Below the pieces are notes generated by a model. That model ran no database searches. It was not told the DNA's origin and saw only the letters and a list, made by a program, of their open reading frames with translations. Source: Stenopsyche tienmushanensis (taxonomy: Eukaryota; Arthropoda; Insecta; Trichoptera; Stenopsychidae). Taken from it: a stretch of 64,000 nt of DNA. Location of the stretch: NCBI GenBank assembly GCA_008973525.1, contig WACJ01000331.1, forward strand, positions 248,001 through 312,000. Reading direction: 5' to 3'. Within the stretch, counting starts at the first letter, position 1, and every line of letters begins with the position of its first letter. Position numbers and translations under genes: made by a program. Positions 53,436-64,000 of this stretch are shown in pieces.

Positions 53436-54260
53436 TTATAACCTTTCACCTATTGGGTAGTTTTTCGATGCCATTTTTGTAAAAAAAAATAGTTTTTCAT
53501 CGAAAAACTTTTGAATATGTATTGTCATATTGTCGAAAGTGATGAATTTTTTATTTTGAAGGGAGTGCTCCAATGATTTAAAAATGTGATAATCAGAGGG
53601 AGCAGGAGAGATATCAGGAGAATAGTCGGGATGAGGTAAAAGTCCAAGTCCAAGTTGCATTATTATTTCTTGGATGACTTTTGCGAAATGTGATCGGGCA
53701 TTATCCTGTTGCAGTATTCTCAGTTTGTTATTAACTAACAGTGAACGTTTTTCGCAGTTCATTTTTCATTTTCTCAAATTGTTGGCAATACAACGTTACA
53801 GTAATTGTCTCACTAGGTTTTAATAGTTCAAAGTAGAGTACACCGTCGATATCCCACCACACAAACAGAAGAACTTTTTAAGATCAAATATGGTTTTGCT
53901 ATTGGAACAGCTGACTGACCTGGGGAGAGCCATTGTTTTTTCGGGTAGAATTATTTCATAGAACCCACTTCTCGTCACAAGTTATTTTTCTTCGCCAAAA
54001 GATGTCTGTTTCTTACCTGGATAAAAGAGATGCACAGATCGTTCTTCGTTGCTCTAACGCAGTTGGCATCAATGTGTGCGGAACCCAAATTCCTTGTTTT
54101 TGAATTTTACCAATGCGATGAAGATGTTCCTGTACTATTGACCATGGACAGCCAAGTTTAATCGATAATTCCGAAAATGGTTTGACGAGGATCTGATTCC
54201 ACTAATGACGTCAATACGTCATCATCCAATTTTAAAGACCATTCTATTTTAGGGGCAACC
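53436..54260 (-). pseudogene. mariner transposase (DD34D type)
   Basis: Minus-strand reading with frame breaks. The N-terminal side has KLGCPWSIVQEHLHRIGKIQ and GIWVPHTL. The first catalytic block is CDEKWVLWNN (first D). NNKLRILQQDNARSHFAK carries the second D, and LLPHPDYSPDISPAPSDYHI the third, with the final HIFKSLEHSLQNKKF. Block order and spacing match mariner transposases. It lies between the left terminal repeat and the nested hAT-B. Frameshifts before 53762 make it non-functional. Confidence 0.85.
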
Positions 54261-54544
54261 CTGAAATCTATATCTTTTTATTTATATTTTTATTATTTTT
54301 ATTTTTTTTCTTCATCTTTGACATTTATTAAGTTTTAACACTTTTCCATATGTATCTGTAATTGTTTTTGTTACTTCTTTCTCCTTCATTTCCAGGTTAA
54401 AAAAGAACAAAATACAATGCCGTAAAAGTTCTCCATCGATTATTGGCCCTGACATTCTTAATAAACAACGGTAACAAATAATATAAATAAAAATAGCAAA
54501 TTCACGATCCCCAAGATCTACTAGCATCAAAAAATATGTATTTA

Positions 54545-55333
54545 CTCTACGGCAGTGTTTCCTAACCTTTTTAGTCTCGTTACCCCTATAACCTATCAGG
54601 GAAACTGATTTTACCCCCTTTAAAATTTTGTTGAAGAAAACAACATATATAATACATAAAAATAGTCTTTATTTATCATGAAATTGCACAAAACTATAAG
54701 AAATTACAATTTGAACATACTTCCTTCATTAATTTAATGATGGTTAATGTGAAAGTTGAAATTGTTTTACATTTGCAAGTTTTTTTGAATTTTAGGTTTA
54801 GTCCAATTGCGAACACTCTTTTTTTTAAGAAATCAAAAATCGCATTCTTTACCTGCCAACTCCTTGTGAACATTCTCGAAATGTTCTTTAAGTTTGCTCG
54901 GTTTCATGTTCTTTGTACCAAGAACTTTATTATATATAACACACTGAGGCTTTCCATATTCCTGTCAACAATATTCGTGAAACCCCATTGTATAAATGCT
55001 TCTTTATACAAGCGCTTTTTTCCAGAAGCAGAAGTCATTTCACTTAAAATACTGTCACAAAGACGAAAGTGCAAATTAGTGCTCGAGTAAATTGAAACTG
55101 TATCGTCTCCGTTTTTCGTCTCTTCATCTCTCTCCTTGCGAGAAGGATTACTAGAAAGGCATTAGAACACAGTGAGAGACTTCTTGGAAGAGAATGCAAG
55201 CCATATGACGCTCATCTGTCATTTTATTATTATATCTACATACTGAAAATGAATATTGTCATTACCCCCGCAGAAAAGCCGTTTTACCCCTCGGGGGGTA
55301 ATTCCCCCCAGGTTAGGAACCACTGCTCTACGG
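54545..55333 (-). mobile_element. hAT-B, copy 2 (773 bp) nested in mariner
   Basis: 54553-55325 with ends CAGTGTTTCCTAACC and, inverted, CAGTGGTTCCTAACCTGGGG, flanked by perfect CTCTACGG at 54545-54552 and 55326-55333. The minus strand keeps the start of a BED transposase (KKRLYKEAFIQWGFTNIVDR, then KPSKLKEHFENVHKELA), while catalytic and C-terminal parts are deleted. It is therefore non-autonomous and derived from the element represented at 40531. Confidence 0.92.
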
Positions 55334-55970
55334 TGTCTTGACACAAACTGACCCTAAAATCAGATACCTAAAAATTTTGATTTCCGGTCCTCCTAATATT
55401 ATTCTTAAATGTAAACATAGATAATATAATAATATTGATACTCAATTTACATTGTAAAGAAATATGTAAATCTAAAAATTAAATATAAGAAATACATAAA
55501 TATAAATAAAATCATTAAAAAATATTTTACTAGTGCGATATTTGTTTTTCCACTCTTTCACTTAGCTTTTGGAAATCGATCTCAGTTAGGGTATTTGAGT
55601 TTATTTTTAGGTGGTGGTTAAGCATTTATATTTGGAGATATTCTGGAATCGATTCAATTTCAACTTGAAAAGGAGATAAATATATTTCAAAAATTTTATT
55701 GTGTTTGTTTAACTGTAAATTACTGAATCGGCTTTCAAAATCAGCTGTAAGTTTTCTTATTTCTTTTGCATATTTAATGTAATTGTTACATTTTGATTTC
55801 TTAAATTCTTTCAACAATGGAAAGTGATGAGCGTAATTACTTTTCAATTGTGATTACTTTGGCCAGTATAAAATAGATATATTTTCTAAAAGTGTGATGA
55901 TTCTCGCGGGCCGAAAAAATATTCCAGGCGGGCCGCATGCGGCCCGCGGGCTGCGGGTTGGCCATGCCTG

Positions 55971-56210
55971 CTCTAATCGTTTCGCTACAGATTTTCTTGA
56001 TAATTGCATACTCTGAATCGCGTTAATAATTTCATCTTTGTTTTTATAATTTTCAAATAATATTTCGGCAGCTGATATAAATCCTTCATCAAATCACCGA
56101 AAGATTTCTTGTTTGGCCAATAAATGGGTGACACGTAACGATGCCACGGCGGGGGATATAGATTTGTTACAAACGTTCTTGAAAAATGATTGCTGTGAGT
56201 GTAGTACACC
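55971..56210 (-). pseudogene. hAT-G transposase, part before the hAT-A insertion
   Basis: Minus-strand reading in two frames. DGFISAAEILFENYKNKDEI then INAIQSMQLSRKSVAKRLE ends at the CTCTAATC duplication and joins LELLVSDLRLQL on the other side of hAT-A. The segment is the characteristic N-terminal-central block of GTF2IRD2-like hAT proteins. Confidence 0.6.
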
Positions 56211-56782
56211 CTTTTATTTTTGTACTAGTTCTTTCCTTATTTTTGAATTATGAAGATAGTCACGATTATAATGTTTATGCGCGGAATTAAAATGGCGATT
56301 TAGATTACCTCTTTTTGATAGAGCGACCACCAGTTTACATATTAAACACAAACACTTATTATTGATTTTGAAGAAAAATTCTTCTTCTTAGTCATCTTCA
56401 TCATCATCATCAGACTCATTTTTAAAGATGTATCACAATTTTCGCTCGGAACGAGAAAATAAAACTGTTTAAAATAGTCTCTGCTCGAATCCACGGATAT
56501 GCACAGAACAGAAGCACGTAACAACACAATAATGTGTATTTCTAAAAACGATATTTTTTAAATGCAGTCCATTGCTGGAACGCGTGTTATGGAAAAACAA
56601 TTTCGAAGAATATTGTAATAAAGCTGATGTTAAATCTTCTAAGAAAGTGTATTATCCAGATGTTTAATAAAAACATCTGAAAACCGTTGTCAAAGAATGC
56701 CACGAGCGCGGTCTTACTTTGATCATTCGTTAATCCCCTAAATTAGCAGATAAGCACGAATCAAGTCGAGATAAAAAGTGTA
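56211..56782. other. Stretch without a recognisable gene
   Basis: AT-rich. (CAT)n-like run at 56395-56415. Possibly more of hAT-G at 56211-56340 (RNLNRHFNSAH-like minus reading), not firmly assignable. Confidence 0.3.
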
Positions 56783-56816
56783 AAGAACCGCACCCCGCTC
56801 GTGGGGTGCGGTTCTT
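56783..56816. repeat. 14-bp perfect hairpin
   Basis: AAGAACCGCACCCC (56783-56796) pairs perfectly with 56803-56816 around GCTCGT. It lies in unique-looking DNA. Confidence 0.82.
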
Positions 56817-57707
56817 CCCGATGCTCCAGCGGCGTTCTCGGTGACTCCGAAAAAGGAGGAATCGTTCCGATCAAATATAAAACAATTACATTTTCTTACG
56901 TCGCTTTATTCAGGATGAGCGATATTACAAACTGTCACGATTTACACTACAATACTATGATTGTGAGGCACTGGGCCCCCATGCGAGGCGAAGCGCTTCG
57001 AGACCGCAGGACGAAGCCAACTCGCATCCGACCTTCACGGGCTCCAACTTTTGACTCTTTTCGTCCACACTATAGTATTTTTTTCAAAATTCACGGAGGT
57101 CGTCGGGATCGATCAAATTTCGCTTAAAGATCGACCGGTCGACCGGGATCGACTGGTTGAACGCCCCTGATATAGATCCTTCCATAATTCAAAATTGTCA
57201 CCTTTTGCCGACTTCGGGTGTTCGGGACTTCGGGAACTGTGCTTCTATTATATATTGTGCGCTTTGTTTATTGACCGAGTTTATAAATTCTACTATTTTT
57301 TTGGATTGGACCGATACAAATGTTCAATTTTTACTTACTTATGTATAACTCTAGATTTTTTTTTATTTGTTCACATTTAGAAATAGGTTCTCCAATTTTT
57401 ATCGAACGTTTTTAGTGTTTAGATCATCCGTTTAGATAAATTATATATTTTGATTACATGTTTTTCTCTCGTCCATATTTTTATGATGAAAAGTATTTAA
57501 TAAACCACTTTTATAGCAACAGAGCCGTAATAAAAAAATATTTTCATATAATATTGTATACTTTAAAAATATTTGGGAAAAAATTATAATATATTCGCAT
57601 TATAAATTACTTGAAAAATAATATTTATGAGCAAGAATTGAATGCTCCACATGATTCCTCACAAAGTAGATTTTTATTTTTAGCTCAAATGTTTTATTTA
57701 TTTAATA
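56817..57707. other. Mixed non-coding stretch
   Basis: 56817-57150 is GC-richer, with GATCGACCGGTCGACCGGGA palindromic blocks near 57127-57150 and TCCACACTATAGT resembling the MITE terminus, so it is perhaps a degraded relative of that MITE. 57151-57707 is AT-rich without signal. Confidence 0.35.
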
Positions 57708-58500
57708 CTAGCGAATACCCGGCATGCGTTGCAATGCCACACTTAAGATATAAAGTGTACGTATTTTAATTCAGTTTATTGGAATGAATTTATATATTTT
57801 TAATTACACTGAAAAAATCCAGATAGAGGCGGATGCCTCAGACGCTCTATATATCTATGTAATTATTTTCATCTATTTAATTTTTAAGCAGTTTTCATCT
57901 ATATATTTATCCTAGCCTAAGAATCTCAAAGTAAAATTAGAATATTTAGCTAGTTTCCACCCGCGCTCAGAGCGCAAGTGATCGCAAGAAGTGGAAAAGG
58001 AGCTTGTCCTTGCAGACATGGAATTTTAATTTGACGGTTTTGCACCATGCTGTGTACTTTGCTCGCGGGTTGGCGTGCTCCCGATTACGGAGATCAATCA
58101 CACAGTTCGGATCAGAGGAGGCTCCCCATGTTGTTGTTATATTCGTCCCAAAGATTATGCTTATGCCGTGCTAATGAAGTGTTTTTAGATTCAAAATACT
58201 TTTACATATGATGCGTACCGTCTGGCAAGAAATGATTTGGGCGTGAGCAGTCCACATACAGCTGTCCATGTGAGAAGCATGCACGCATACCCTGTGTGTT
58301 TCTTTTCTTTGTTGATGCTCGTACCGGAAACTGCACACGTTTCAATTCGAATAGCATATCAGTCGGAATCATTGGGAAACAACCTCTTCTTGAAATTTTT
58401 CATTCCAAACTGTAGCTCTAATGATATTATTCATCATTTTTTTTCACTAAAAACCTGGTACAGTTGCTACATGTCGTGGCGGACTTATGTTCCGGAGAAG
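57708..58500 (-). pseudogene. Helitron remnant 1: helicase C-terminus and 3' end
   Basis: Minus strand. PMIPTDMLFELKRVQFPVRA (about 58320-58385) and ACFSHGQLYVDCSR (about 58215-58260) are the last conserved helicase blocks (IPTD...FKRLQFPVRL and FSHGQLYVACSR) of Helitron Pif1-like helicases, with a deletion between them. The element ends GCCGGGTATTCGCTAG|T at 57708-57711. A hairpin (GGCATTGCAACGCATGCC) lies about 10 nt before CTAG, as expected of a Helitron 3' terminus inserted before T. Confidence 0.7.
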
Positions 58501-58562
58501 AATTATAAGCACGCCAATTTTCAGTGTTAATATATCCAATTCAAATATATTTTTATATAGAA

Positions 58563-59865
58563 CTAGCTGGTACCCGGCGCGTGGCTGCCACAGAAGAAAT
58601 AGTTCTAAAAATACCATTTGAAACTTGAAAGAGTTGTCTTTTTTAATTAGTAATGATAGAAATAATGACATTTTTTTTCCGATAATGAATACATTTATTA
58701 AAATTAAATGATATATAAAGGAAAAATACAATTTATTAAAAGTATACATTTTGTTTATTTAATTGCTTGGGGTAGACAATAGTTTTGATTTTTTCGTTTT
58801 TGGCAAATACAAATAAATTTCTCGGCTGTCCGACGTGGATTTTCCAGATTCAATTCGCACACTTGTGCCTTGTTCACATGTGGTCATTGAGAATGCAAGT
58901 CCAACGGGGAGCTGCAGTCGTCTCTTATCAAATGGCACGTCGGTGGGAATGAGCACATCTTTTTCTTTCGACTTTCCATTAAGAATACATACTTGTCTCG
59001 ATGATATTTGACATCAGTTCCTTCATGGTGAGTCTTGTTCCAATTTGTACGGTGGTACATCAGGAAGATTCGACGAATTTAAAAACTTTATTGGATAGTT
59101 AACAACTTGGTCTGCATTCATGGCGCTGTCAATCTATTTGTAGGTAACAGAATTGCTTGCAATTTGTTATTGTATTGTGTGGTTGATTGTATTGACGTCG
59201 GTGTTTTCTGCTGCCATAATAGCATGTTCGCAAAGCCAATAATGATTTTTATAATTATTAAAAATTTGCGGAAAAACTTTCTGAATGAGTAAATCGATGG
59301 ATGGGGCACAACAACGCAAAAGTTCGATGAAAATGAAATACACTTGGTAGCATCAACATGCACTTTTCATTCACCAATGTTCAATAGTCGTTTTAAAAAT
59401 GCCTCGCGCTACAAATGCACGCGCATATTTGTCTTTAATGTCAGTTTTCGCACGTCTCTCCAAAGAAGCGATGCTTTGAGGCAAGCATCAGCTAGTATCG
59501 ATGAAGGTATCACTGGAAGAGGTTGTCGAATGTCGCCACACAATAAAATCGGAGCGCCACCAAACGGTTTTGCATTTGATCGTAAGTTCGATTAAGCATT
59601 GCATTCGTCCCACCATAATCACCTTGCAAATTTTCAAAACTTTAGCTATGTCAGAAATTTTAGGAATGTTACATGTCGGAACTTCCGATAAATGCATATC
59701 TAATAGCAATTTGAGTGTCGAATGCGCTGTTCGTCCACCATCTAATAATGTTGCCGCAATACCCAATGAAGCAAGAGCCAAAGCATTTCTATTTTGAGAT
59801 CGAATGTGAGTCAATAGTAAACTGATGAGAAACGTTTTTCCAGTACCGCCAGGCGCAATATTTTA
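58563..59865 (-). pseudogene. Helitron remnant 2: Pif1-like helicase and 3' end
   Basis: Minus strand. Walker A APGGTGKT near 59845, then HIRSQNRNALALASLGIAAT, LLDGGRTAHSTLKLLL, PTCNIPKISDIAKVL (59488-59814). After a gap comes NADQVVNYPIKFLNSSNLPD (about 59045-59120), and finally IPTDVPFDKRRLQLPVGLAF with YLYLPKTKKSK (58759-58956). Blocks are in normal helicase order with deletions. The 3' end GGGTACCAGCTAG|T is at 58563-58566, and its sequence matches remnant 1. Rep/HUH domain not seen. The two remnants lie head to tail. Confidence 0.8.
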
Positions 59866-60199
59866 AGAAATTATCTTGATGAGTTTGATCAAAAATAATT
59901 ATTCATTTGTTTCTTTTTTATTAAAATTAAATTTAAATTCAAATCTGGTTAGGTTAGGTTTGTTTGTTTTTATTGTATCGAAATGAAGACGTTTTCAATT
60001 TACCAATAAATTTGCCCCCCGTTAACAGGATTTAACCATTATCCATTTTACACTGGGATGCAAACTGTAATCGTAATGAATATCATATTGAAATGCAGCA
60101 ATATTCAAATGAACATGTACTTTCGATTGTCGTTGCACGTTGGTCGTCTGATTTTGATCGGATAGCACTCAAACGTACCTTTTCAAATTGTTATAGTAA
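59866..60199. other. Stretch without a recognisable gene
   Basis: AT-rich. GGTTAGGTTAGGTT-like short repeat at 59946-59960. No coding signal. Confidence 0.35.
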
Positions 60200-60510
60200 C
60201 CTTTCCCTATTGATGTTAGACTTTCCTAGGCTGACGTGTTCGTCAGGACCCCAAAGAGATGAACGGGCATTAGTATCTGCACCAATGATGATCCTTGTAC
60301 CGGCATTAGAAGAGAGGGAGATCATGGCTTGTTGTAGTCCCTGAAGATGAAGCTCCGGGTCGTCGCTATATTTGAAGTAGCATGAAAATAAATGTCCGCA
60401 GGGATCAGTTTTAGGCCCTATCTTGTGGAATGTCCTCATAGACGACATCTTCAATCTGAACTTGCCCACTGGATGCAAGCTTATCGGGTACGCAGACAAC
60501 CTCATCTCTT
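60200..60510. pseudogene. Head-to-head R1-like chimera (endonuclease / RT)
   Basis: The minus strand 60200-60396 encodes R1-like endonuclease (HLFSCYFKYSDDPELHLQ, GTRIIIGADTNARSSLWGP), closest to copy 3. Starting at the same place, the plus strand 60394-60505 encodes the RT block PQGSVLGPILWNVLIDDIFN and GYADNLIS. The two meet at AATGTCCGCAGGG. The RT active site is YADN, having lost the second Asp. Such a junction can come from 5' inversion during target-primed reverse transcription or from recombination between two copies. Confidence 0.75.
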
Positions 60511-61229
60511 GTCATCAAAAATTCTATTAAAATGTCCCTAAATTTTAGAAAACTTATCGCCTTTTCCATTTTAATGCGGTATAAAATCAATGCATTAAAT
60601 ACTGCCATGTCCAACAGATGGAATATTATTTTTTTATAACACCGAATTGTTTTTCGGGGGCACGAATAATATGATATGAGTTGGTCTGATCTATCAACAC
60701 CACCTATAAATTTGTTGTATATCTATTAGTTTTTTCGGTGATGTATGGTTGTTATGCTTAAAATACATCTCTTGTATCGTGCCATTTTGAAATATGTATA
60801 TTATTTTTTCTTAACCCTTTTTAACTTTCTTCTTTCTTATTTTTGCTGGATTTCCTCTTCTATTTGCACGTAATTTTGGACATTTATTAAGTCACGTGCT
60901 AAGTCATCCAGGATCCCTAGTACTATTCAATACGGCAATTGTGTGGCTAATACTGGTACTGACATATGTAATGCCTTCTCAGAATTCATTAGATCAACTA
61001 TTCTAAGCCCAACTATCTTAGACATCTCACTTGCATCAAATATTACAGTTGAATCAGTTTAGGACATAACCACCATCATGATTGATTCTGACCTAATAAC
61101 TAAAATGTTACTCAAAATTGACTCATCCATATCAACTGGTCCTGATTATTTGCCCGCCTTGAGATGAATGTGATATAGAAAAATGATATTTATTTTTGTT
61201 ATGTTTGACCCCTCGTCGTAAGCGTCCAT
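60511..61229. other. Stretch without a recognisable gene
   Basis: AT-rich. 61060-61165 reads on + with a stop as ITTIMIDSDLITKMLLKIDS and STGPDYLPA, faintly like the segment before an RT domain. Not assigned. Confidence 0.3.
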
Positions 61230-61560
61230 TTCATTACAATTATTTCATACGATTATTTGCCGGAATTCAGGTTTAATACGCAAAATAGATTTGATTTATG
61301 TGAAATATGAATTTTATGTTTGGATAAAGACGATAGTTTAAAGTTACACTGACGATAAGTATCACCAGATATTTTTAAAAATGTAAATATGCCCAATATG
61401 TCTCTTAAAAAAATGATAATATTCTTAAAATGGCTGAGCAAGTAACCGTATTTCGTAATAAAATTGTGATCCAGAGGGAGAATTTAGAAACAATTCCATC
61501 GTTGTGTGATTTTGCTTCCGCGACTTCGACGACGAAAGATCACACGAATACTGGGGTATT
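61230..61560 (+). repeat. hAT-E host repeat, copy C (partial)
   Basis: Direct match to 20375-20655: ATTTGCCGGAATTCAGGTTT, CACTGACGATAAGTATCA, AATATGTCTCTTAAAAAAAT and the AEQVTVFRNKIV-type coding trace around 61430-61510. Confidence 0.6.
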
Positions 61561-61599
61561 CACTATCTGAGTGGAACCATAACTTAAGGATATTGTTTT

Positions 61600-62110
61600 T
61601 TTTGCCTTTTCCGAGCTCTGGTGCTATGAATATCTTATATGGTGTGGAAATAACACCTCATTCTGTTTCAATTTCAAAATTGCATCTCATGAAATGCAAA
61701 ATTCAATGTCGTTTCTCACGAAAACGAAGAAATATGACGGTACAAATTTCAAATATTTATATCAATATAGAAGGACAGAAAAGTTGGACATGTTAAACAT
61801 GTTGTTTAATACACTTCTAACAATTAAACCAACGTAAAAAGCTACTGAACGAGCATTTTCAAAGGCAGGACAAACTAAAACTAATTTAAGAACAAACAAC
61901 AAACATTTAATGCTCTGTTATATTTAAAATATGAATTTTCATGTTTCAATAAATGATAAAAATACGATCGTTTTCAATGGTAATGTTTGTTATTTTCATA
62001 CTTTAAAAACTATTCGGATGTCCGAATATATCCGAATAGTGACACATTTTACTATTCGATATTCGAATAGCTGATAATGACGAATAATTGTAATCCCTAG
62101 TATGGACGAG
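61600..62110 (+). pseudogene. hAT-F copy 2, C-terminal remnant and right end
   Basis: Aligns to 47415-47850. The hATC-like trace KATERAFSKAGQTKTNL-type reading (about 61838-61885) contains stops. The right end is GACGAATAATTGTAATCCCTAG (about 62083-62102), preceded by TATATCCGAATAGT subterminal repeats. Confidence 0.6.
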
Positions 62111-62159
62111 TGATAGCTCGAAATCCCACAAATTTACAGCGATTTTTTTTCCGCACGGT

Positions 62160-63525
62160 TTTCACAAAAGTAATAATCCTAATTTAGTAAAATGAGAGGT
62201 GTTATGAAGTATATAGTATAGTGCGTATTTATTTTAAATAATTGCTTCATAAATAAATCTAACGAGTAGAAAAACGACGATTGATTTATGTTTTTGTTTG
62301 AAGAAGAAACATAAATAGATAATGTTTTATTAATTTCCCAAATAGAATATTGTTGAAGTCTTTAGAAATTATTTTACACAATGCCACGTGTTTATTGTAT
62401 CAAACGACTCTCAAATTGTGAACAAGTTTGAACGAAATACTTCAAAAGTATATTGCATGTTACACAGCTAAATACTAAAAATAAAGCCAAAAAAGAATTT
62501 ATTTTTACTAAACATCCGAGAATTATGGTAATTTATTAATAGATAAGGATTCATATATTCGTCCAAAAATAAAAAAAAAACTACAAACTTTCTACAAAAC
62601 CCCGCGCAAATCGAATCGGCGTAATAATGATTTAATGTAAATGAATACATACCCAACAATATTAAATAGAAAGTTGAGTTGTTCCCTTACAATGAGCAAT
62701 GTCATTGTATTTGCTTAATAGTATCGAAAGAATTTATCTTTGCCAATGTTTAATATTTTTATAATAACTCACTAAAGGTGATGTTCAGCAAATGGGTTCA
62801 TTGAAACTCTGATGTATGCCAATAAGGTCATAAAAACATTGATTACAAATCTTTGTCTCCAAATTTGTAAAACGTGTTGATATAAGATTTTTAATTTGTT
62901 TCGCATTTATTTCATTTTCGGAATCAAAATCACACAACGATGGAAACATTTCTAAATTATCCCTCCGCATCACGATTTTGTTACGAAATACGGTTACTTG
63001 CTCAGTCATTGTTAGAATATCACCATTTTTTTGAAGAGACATTAAGCATGTTTACATTTTCCAAAATATCAGATGATACTTATTATCGGTGTAACTTTAA
63101 ACTCTCATCTTTGTCCAAAATAATATGCGTATTTCCCATTAGTGGAATTTTCAATCGAAATTAAATTTATTTTACGTATTAAATCTGAATTCCGGCGAGT
63201 AATCGTATATCAATAGTACTGATGTCGTTTGTGCACCTCAATGATTGGAGCAGATGAGTTTTTTTCTATGTACCGTGTATTTTAAGGGATTTTCTCGAAA
63301 TACGTAGTTTCACTTTTACGCAGTATGTAAAATTCTAAATACTATTTCTTCGCATTTTGTTTGGAAAGGTCCTGCCTGTAAATTCATTTTAAAGTTTTCT
63401 ATGTCACGGCGGGACAGAGTTGGCAGCTCTAGCCAAAAAACAGTCCCGAATTAACGTACGGTTACTACTTTTCTGACTTTATTTTATTTTAAGGTGTACG
63501 CTACGTGTGAACAAGCCATTACATC
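62160..63525 (-). repeat. hAT-E host repeat, copy B (without piggyBac)
   Basis: Inverse of 17571-17676 + 20259-20865 + 22041-22510 in uninterrupted order. The TTAA at 63389-63392 corresponds to the piggyBac target, and the junction near 62665-62700 to the place of the LTR-bearing insert. The minus-strand ORF 62785-63042 (ILTMTEQVTVFRNKIVMRRD, DSENEINAKQIKNLISTRFT) is a hAT-like fragment related to ZBED5/FAM200 proteins. Confidence 0.72.
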
Positions 63526-63585
63526 CAAATAGAACCGAGTGTTACTATTTAAGAATGCTGTTGGTTAATGTCAAAGGCCATACTT

Positions 63586-64000
63586 CATTGAGAACGGTCC
63601 AACGGAAATTCGAACATTATTCGCCATCATTTTAATCACATGTTCGCCATCCAACCCGAAAGATTTGTGATTAAAATTCAAAGAGGATTTGAGCGAAGAC
63701 TTTTTACATACCGTTAGCATTGTCATTACAATGCCATTGAGTTTTCGGTCAATATTTTCAATCAAGCTCTGATCGAAATCGAAGACATTTACTTAACCAT
63801 CAACATCAAAGAATTCATTCAATAAGAATTCGTTCTGCACTTGAACAGCAATGATTTGAATGCATTTGTCAAAGCAAACGAACAACATTTGTTTGCGGAA
63901 CAAAAATTGACCTACGATACAATTACAAATGGCAGAGGTGGTCTGATCTACCTTAATGCGCCTGGCGGAACTGGAAAAACGTTTCTCATCAGTTTACTAT
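63586..64000 (+). pseudogene. Helitron helicase remnant 3 (runs off the window)
   Basis: The plus strand reads, with stops, IRTLFAIILITCSPSNPKDL and FKEDLSEDF, the conserved block upstream of the helicase core. Later QKLTYDTITNGRGGLIYLNA, then Walker A PGGTGKTFLISLL, at the window edge. The same Walker A region occurs inversely at 59820-59865. Upstream Rep domain not visible. Confidence 0.72.

Larger units (their letters stand above)
53336..55398 (-). mobile_element. mariner element nested in hAT-A
   Basis: 53338-55396 with inverted ends TAAGGAGGACCG / TTAGGAGGACCG (11 of 12) and TA duplications at 53336-53337 and 55397-55398. hAT-A copy 1 shows the empty site TTTACTATTATTCTTAAA. The length beyond the usual 1.3 kb is due to hAT-B inside it. 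Confidence 0.9.
53163..55978 (-). mobile_element. hAT-A, copy 2, with 8-bp target duplications
   Basis: 53171 (CAGGGATGGCCAACCC) to 55970 (GGGTTGGCCATGCCTG), flanked by perfect CTCTAATC at 53163-53170 and 55971-55978. The minus strand encodes a transposase trace at 55626-55847 (IRKLTADFESRFSNLQLNKH, YLSPFQVEIESIPEYLQ) typical of GTF2IRD2/ZBED5-like hAT proteins. The 2.8 kb length is mostly a nested mariner. GC-rich subterminal GCGGGCCGC repeats are at both ends. Confidence 0.92.

Noticed and set aside
56801..57127. ORF of 108 codons with an N-terminal MGCGSS, suggestive of myristoylation
   Set aside because: It starts inside the loop/arm of the perfect hairpin and runs through a low-complexity GC-rich patch. 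No domain recognised.

Overview
This 64 kb window looks like AT-rich, intergenic nuclear DNA from an arthropod, most likely an insect. I cannot fix the species. Almost everything recognisable is transposon-derived, and I see no convincing intact host gene, rRNA, CRISPR array or functional tRNA. The only near-intact coding region is ORF1 of a non-LTR retrotransposon at 3223-4824.

Layout. (1) 1-14.7 kb is a GC-richer block holding four R1-like non-LTR retrotransposon copies, all on the + strand and head to tail. They get more decayed from left to right, and a shared junction module lies between neighbours (about 2419, 6989 and 11372). (2) 15.9-22.5 kb holds an RT fragment, a BED-finger (ZBED5-like) hAT pseudogene, a complete but frameshifted piggyBac-like element (17681-20254, TTAA target duplications) inside an older repeat, and a solo LTR. 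(3) 22.8-28.7 kb holds a non-LTR RT pseudogene, a hAT pseudogene, two more solo LTRs and a Mutator-like transposase remnant. (4) 29-53 kb is a repeat-rich locus containing three copies of an unusual unit with exon-like 62-63 bp blocks bordered by splice-like sequences. Two of the copies (33.8-39.9 kb and 48.0-53.0 kb) form an inverted duplication. A Jockey element, a SINE with perfect target-site duplication, Tigger/pogo remnants, several hAT pieces and a TTAA-type MITE family are layered into it. (5) 53-56.2 kb is a four-level nest: hAT-B inside mariner inside hAT-A inside another hAT reading frame, with the target duplications of three insertions visible. (6) 57.7-59.9 kb holds two Helitron remnants with recognisable 3' termini. 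A third Helitron helicase fragment runs off the right edge. (7) 60-63.5 kb holds a head-to-head R1-like chimera and further copies of the hAT repeats seen elsewhere. One of these is the empty-site counterpart of the piggyBac insertion.

These genes do not form a host pathway; they are generations of mobile elements that can be ordered in time by nesting. The best candidates for something undescribed are the exon-like block family at 29-53 kb, the head-to-tail R1-like array with its shared junction module, and the hairpin-rich units at 7.4-8.3 kb.
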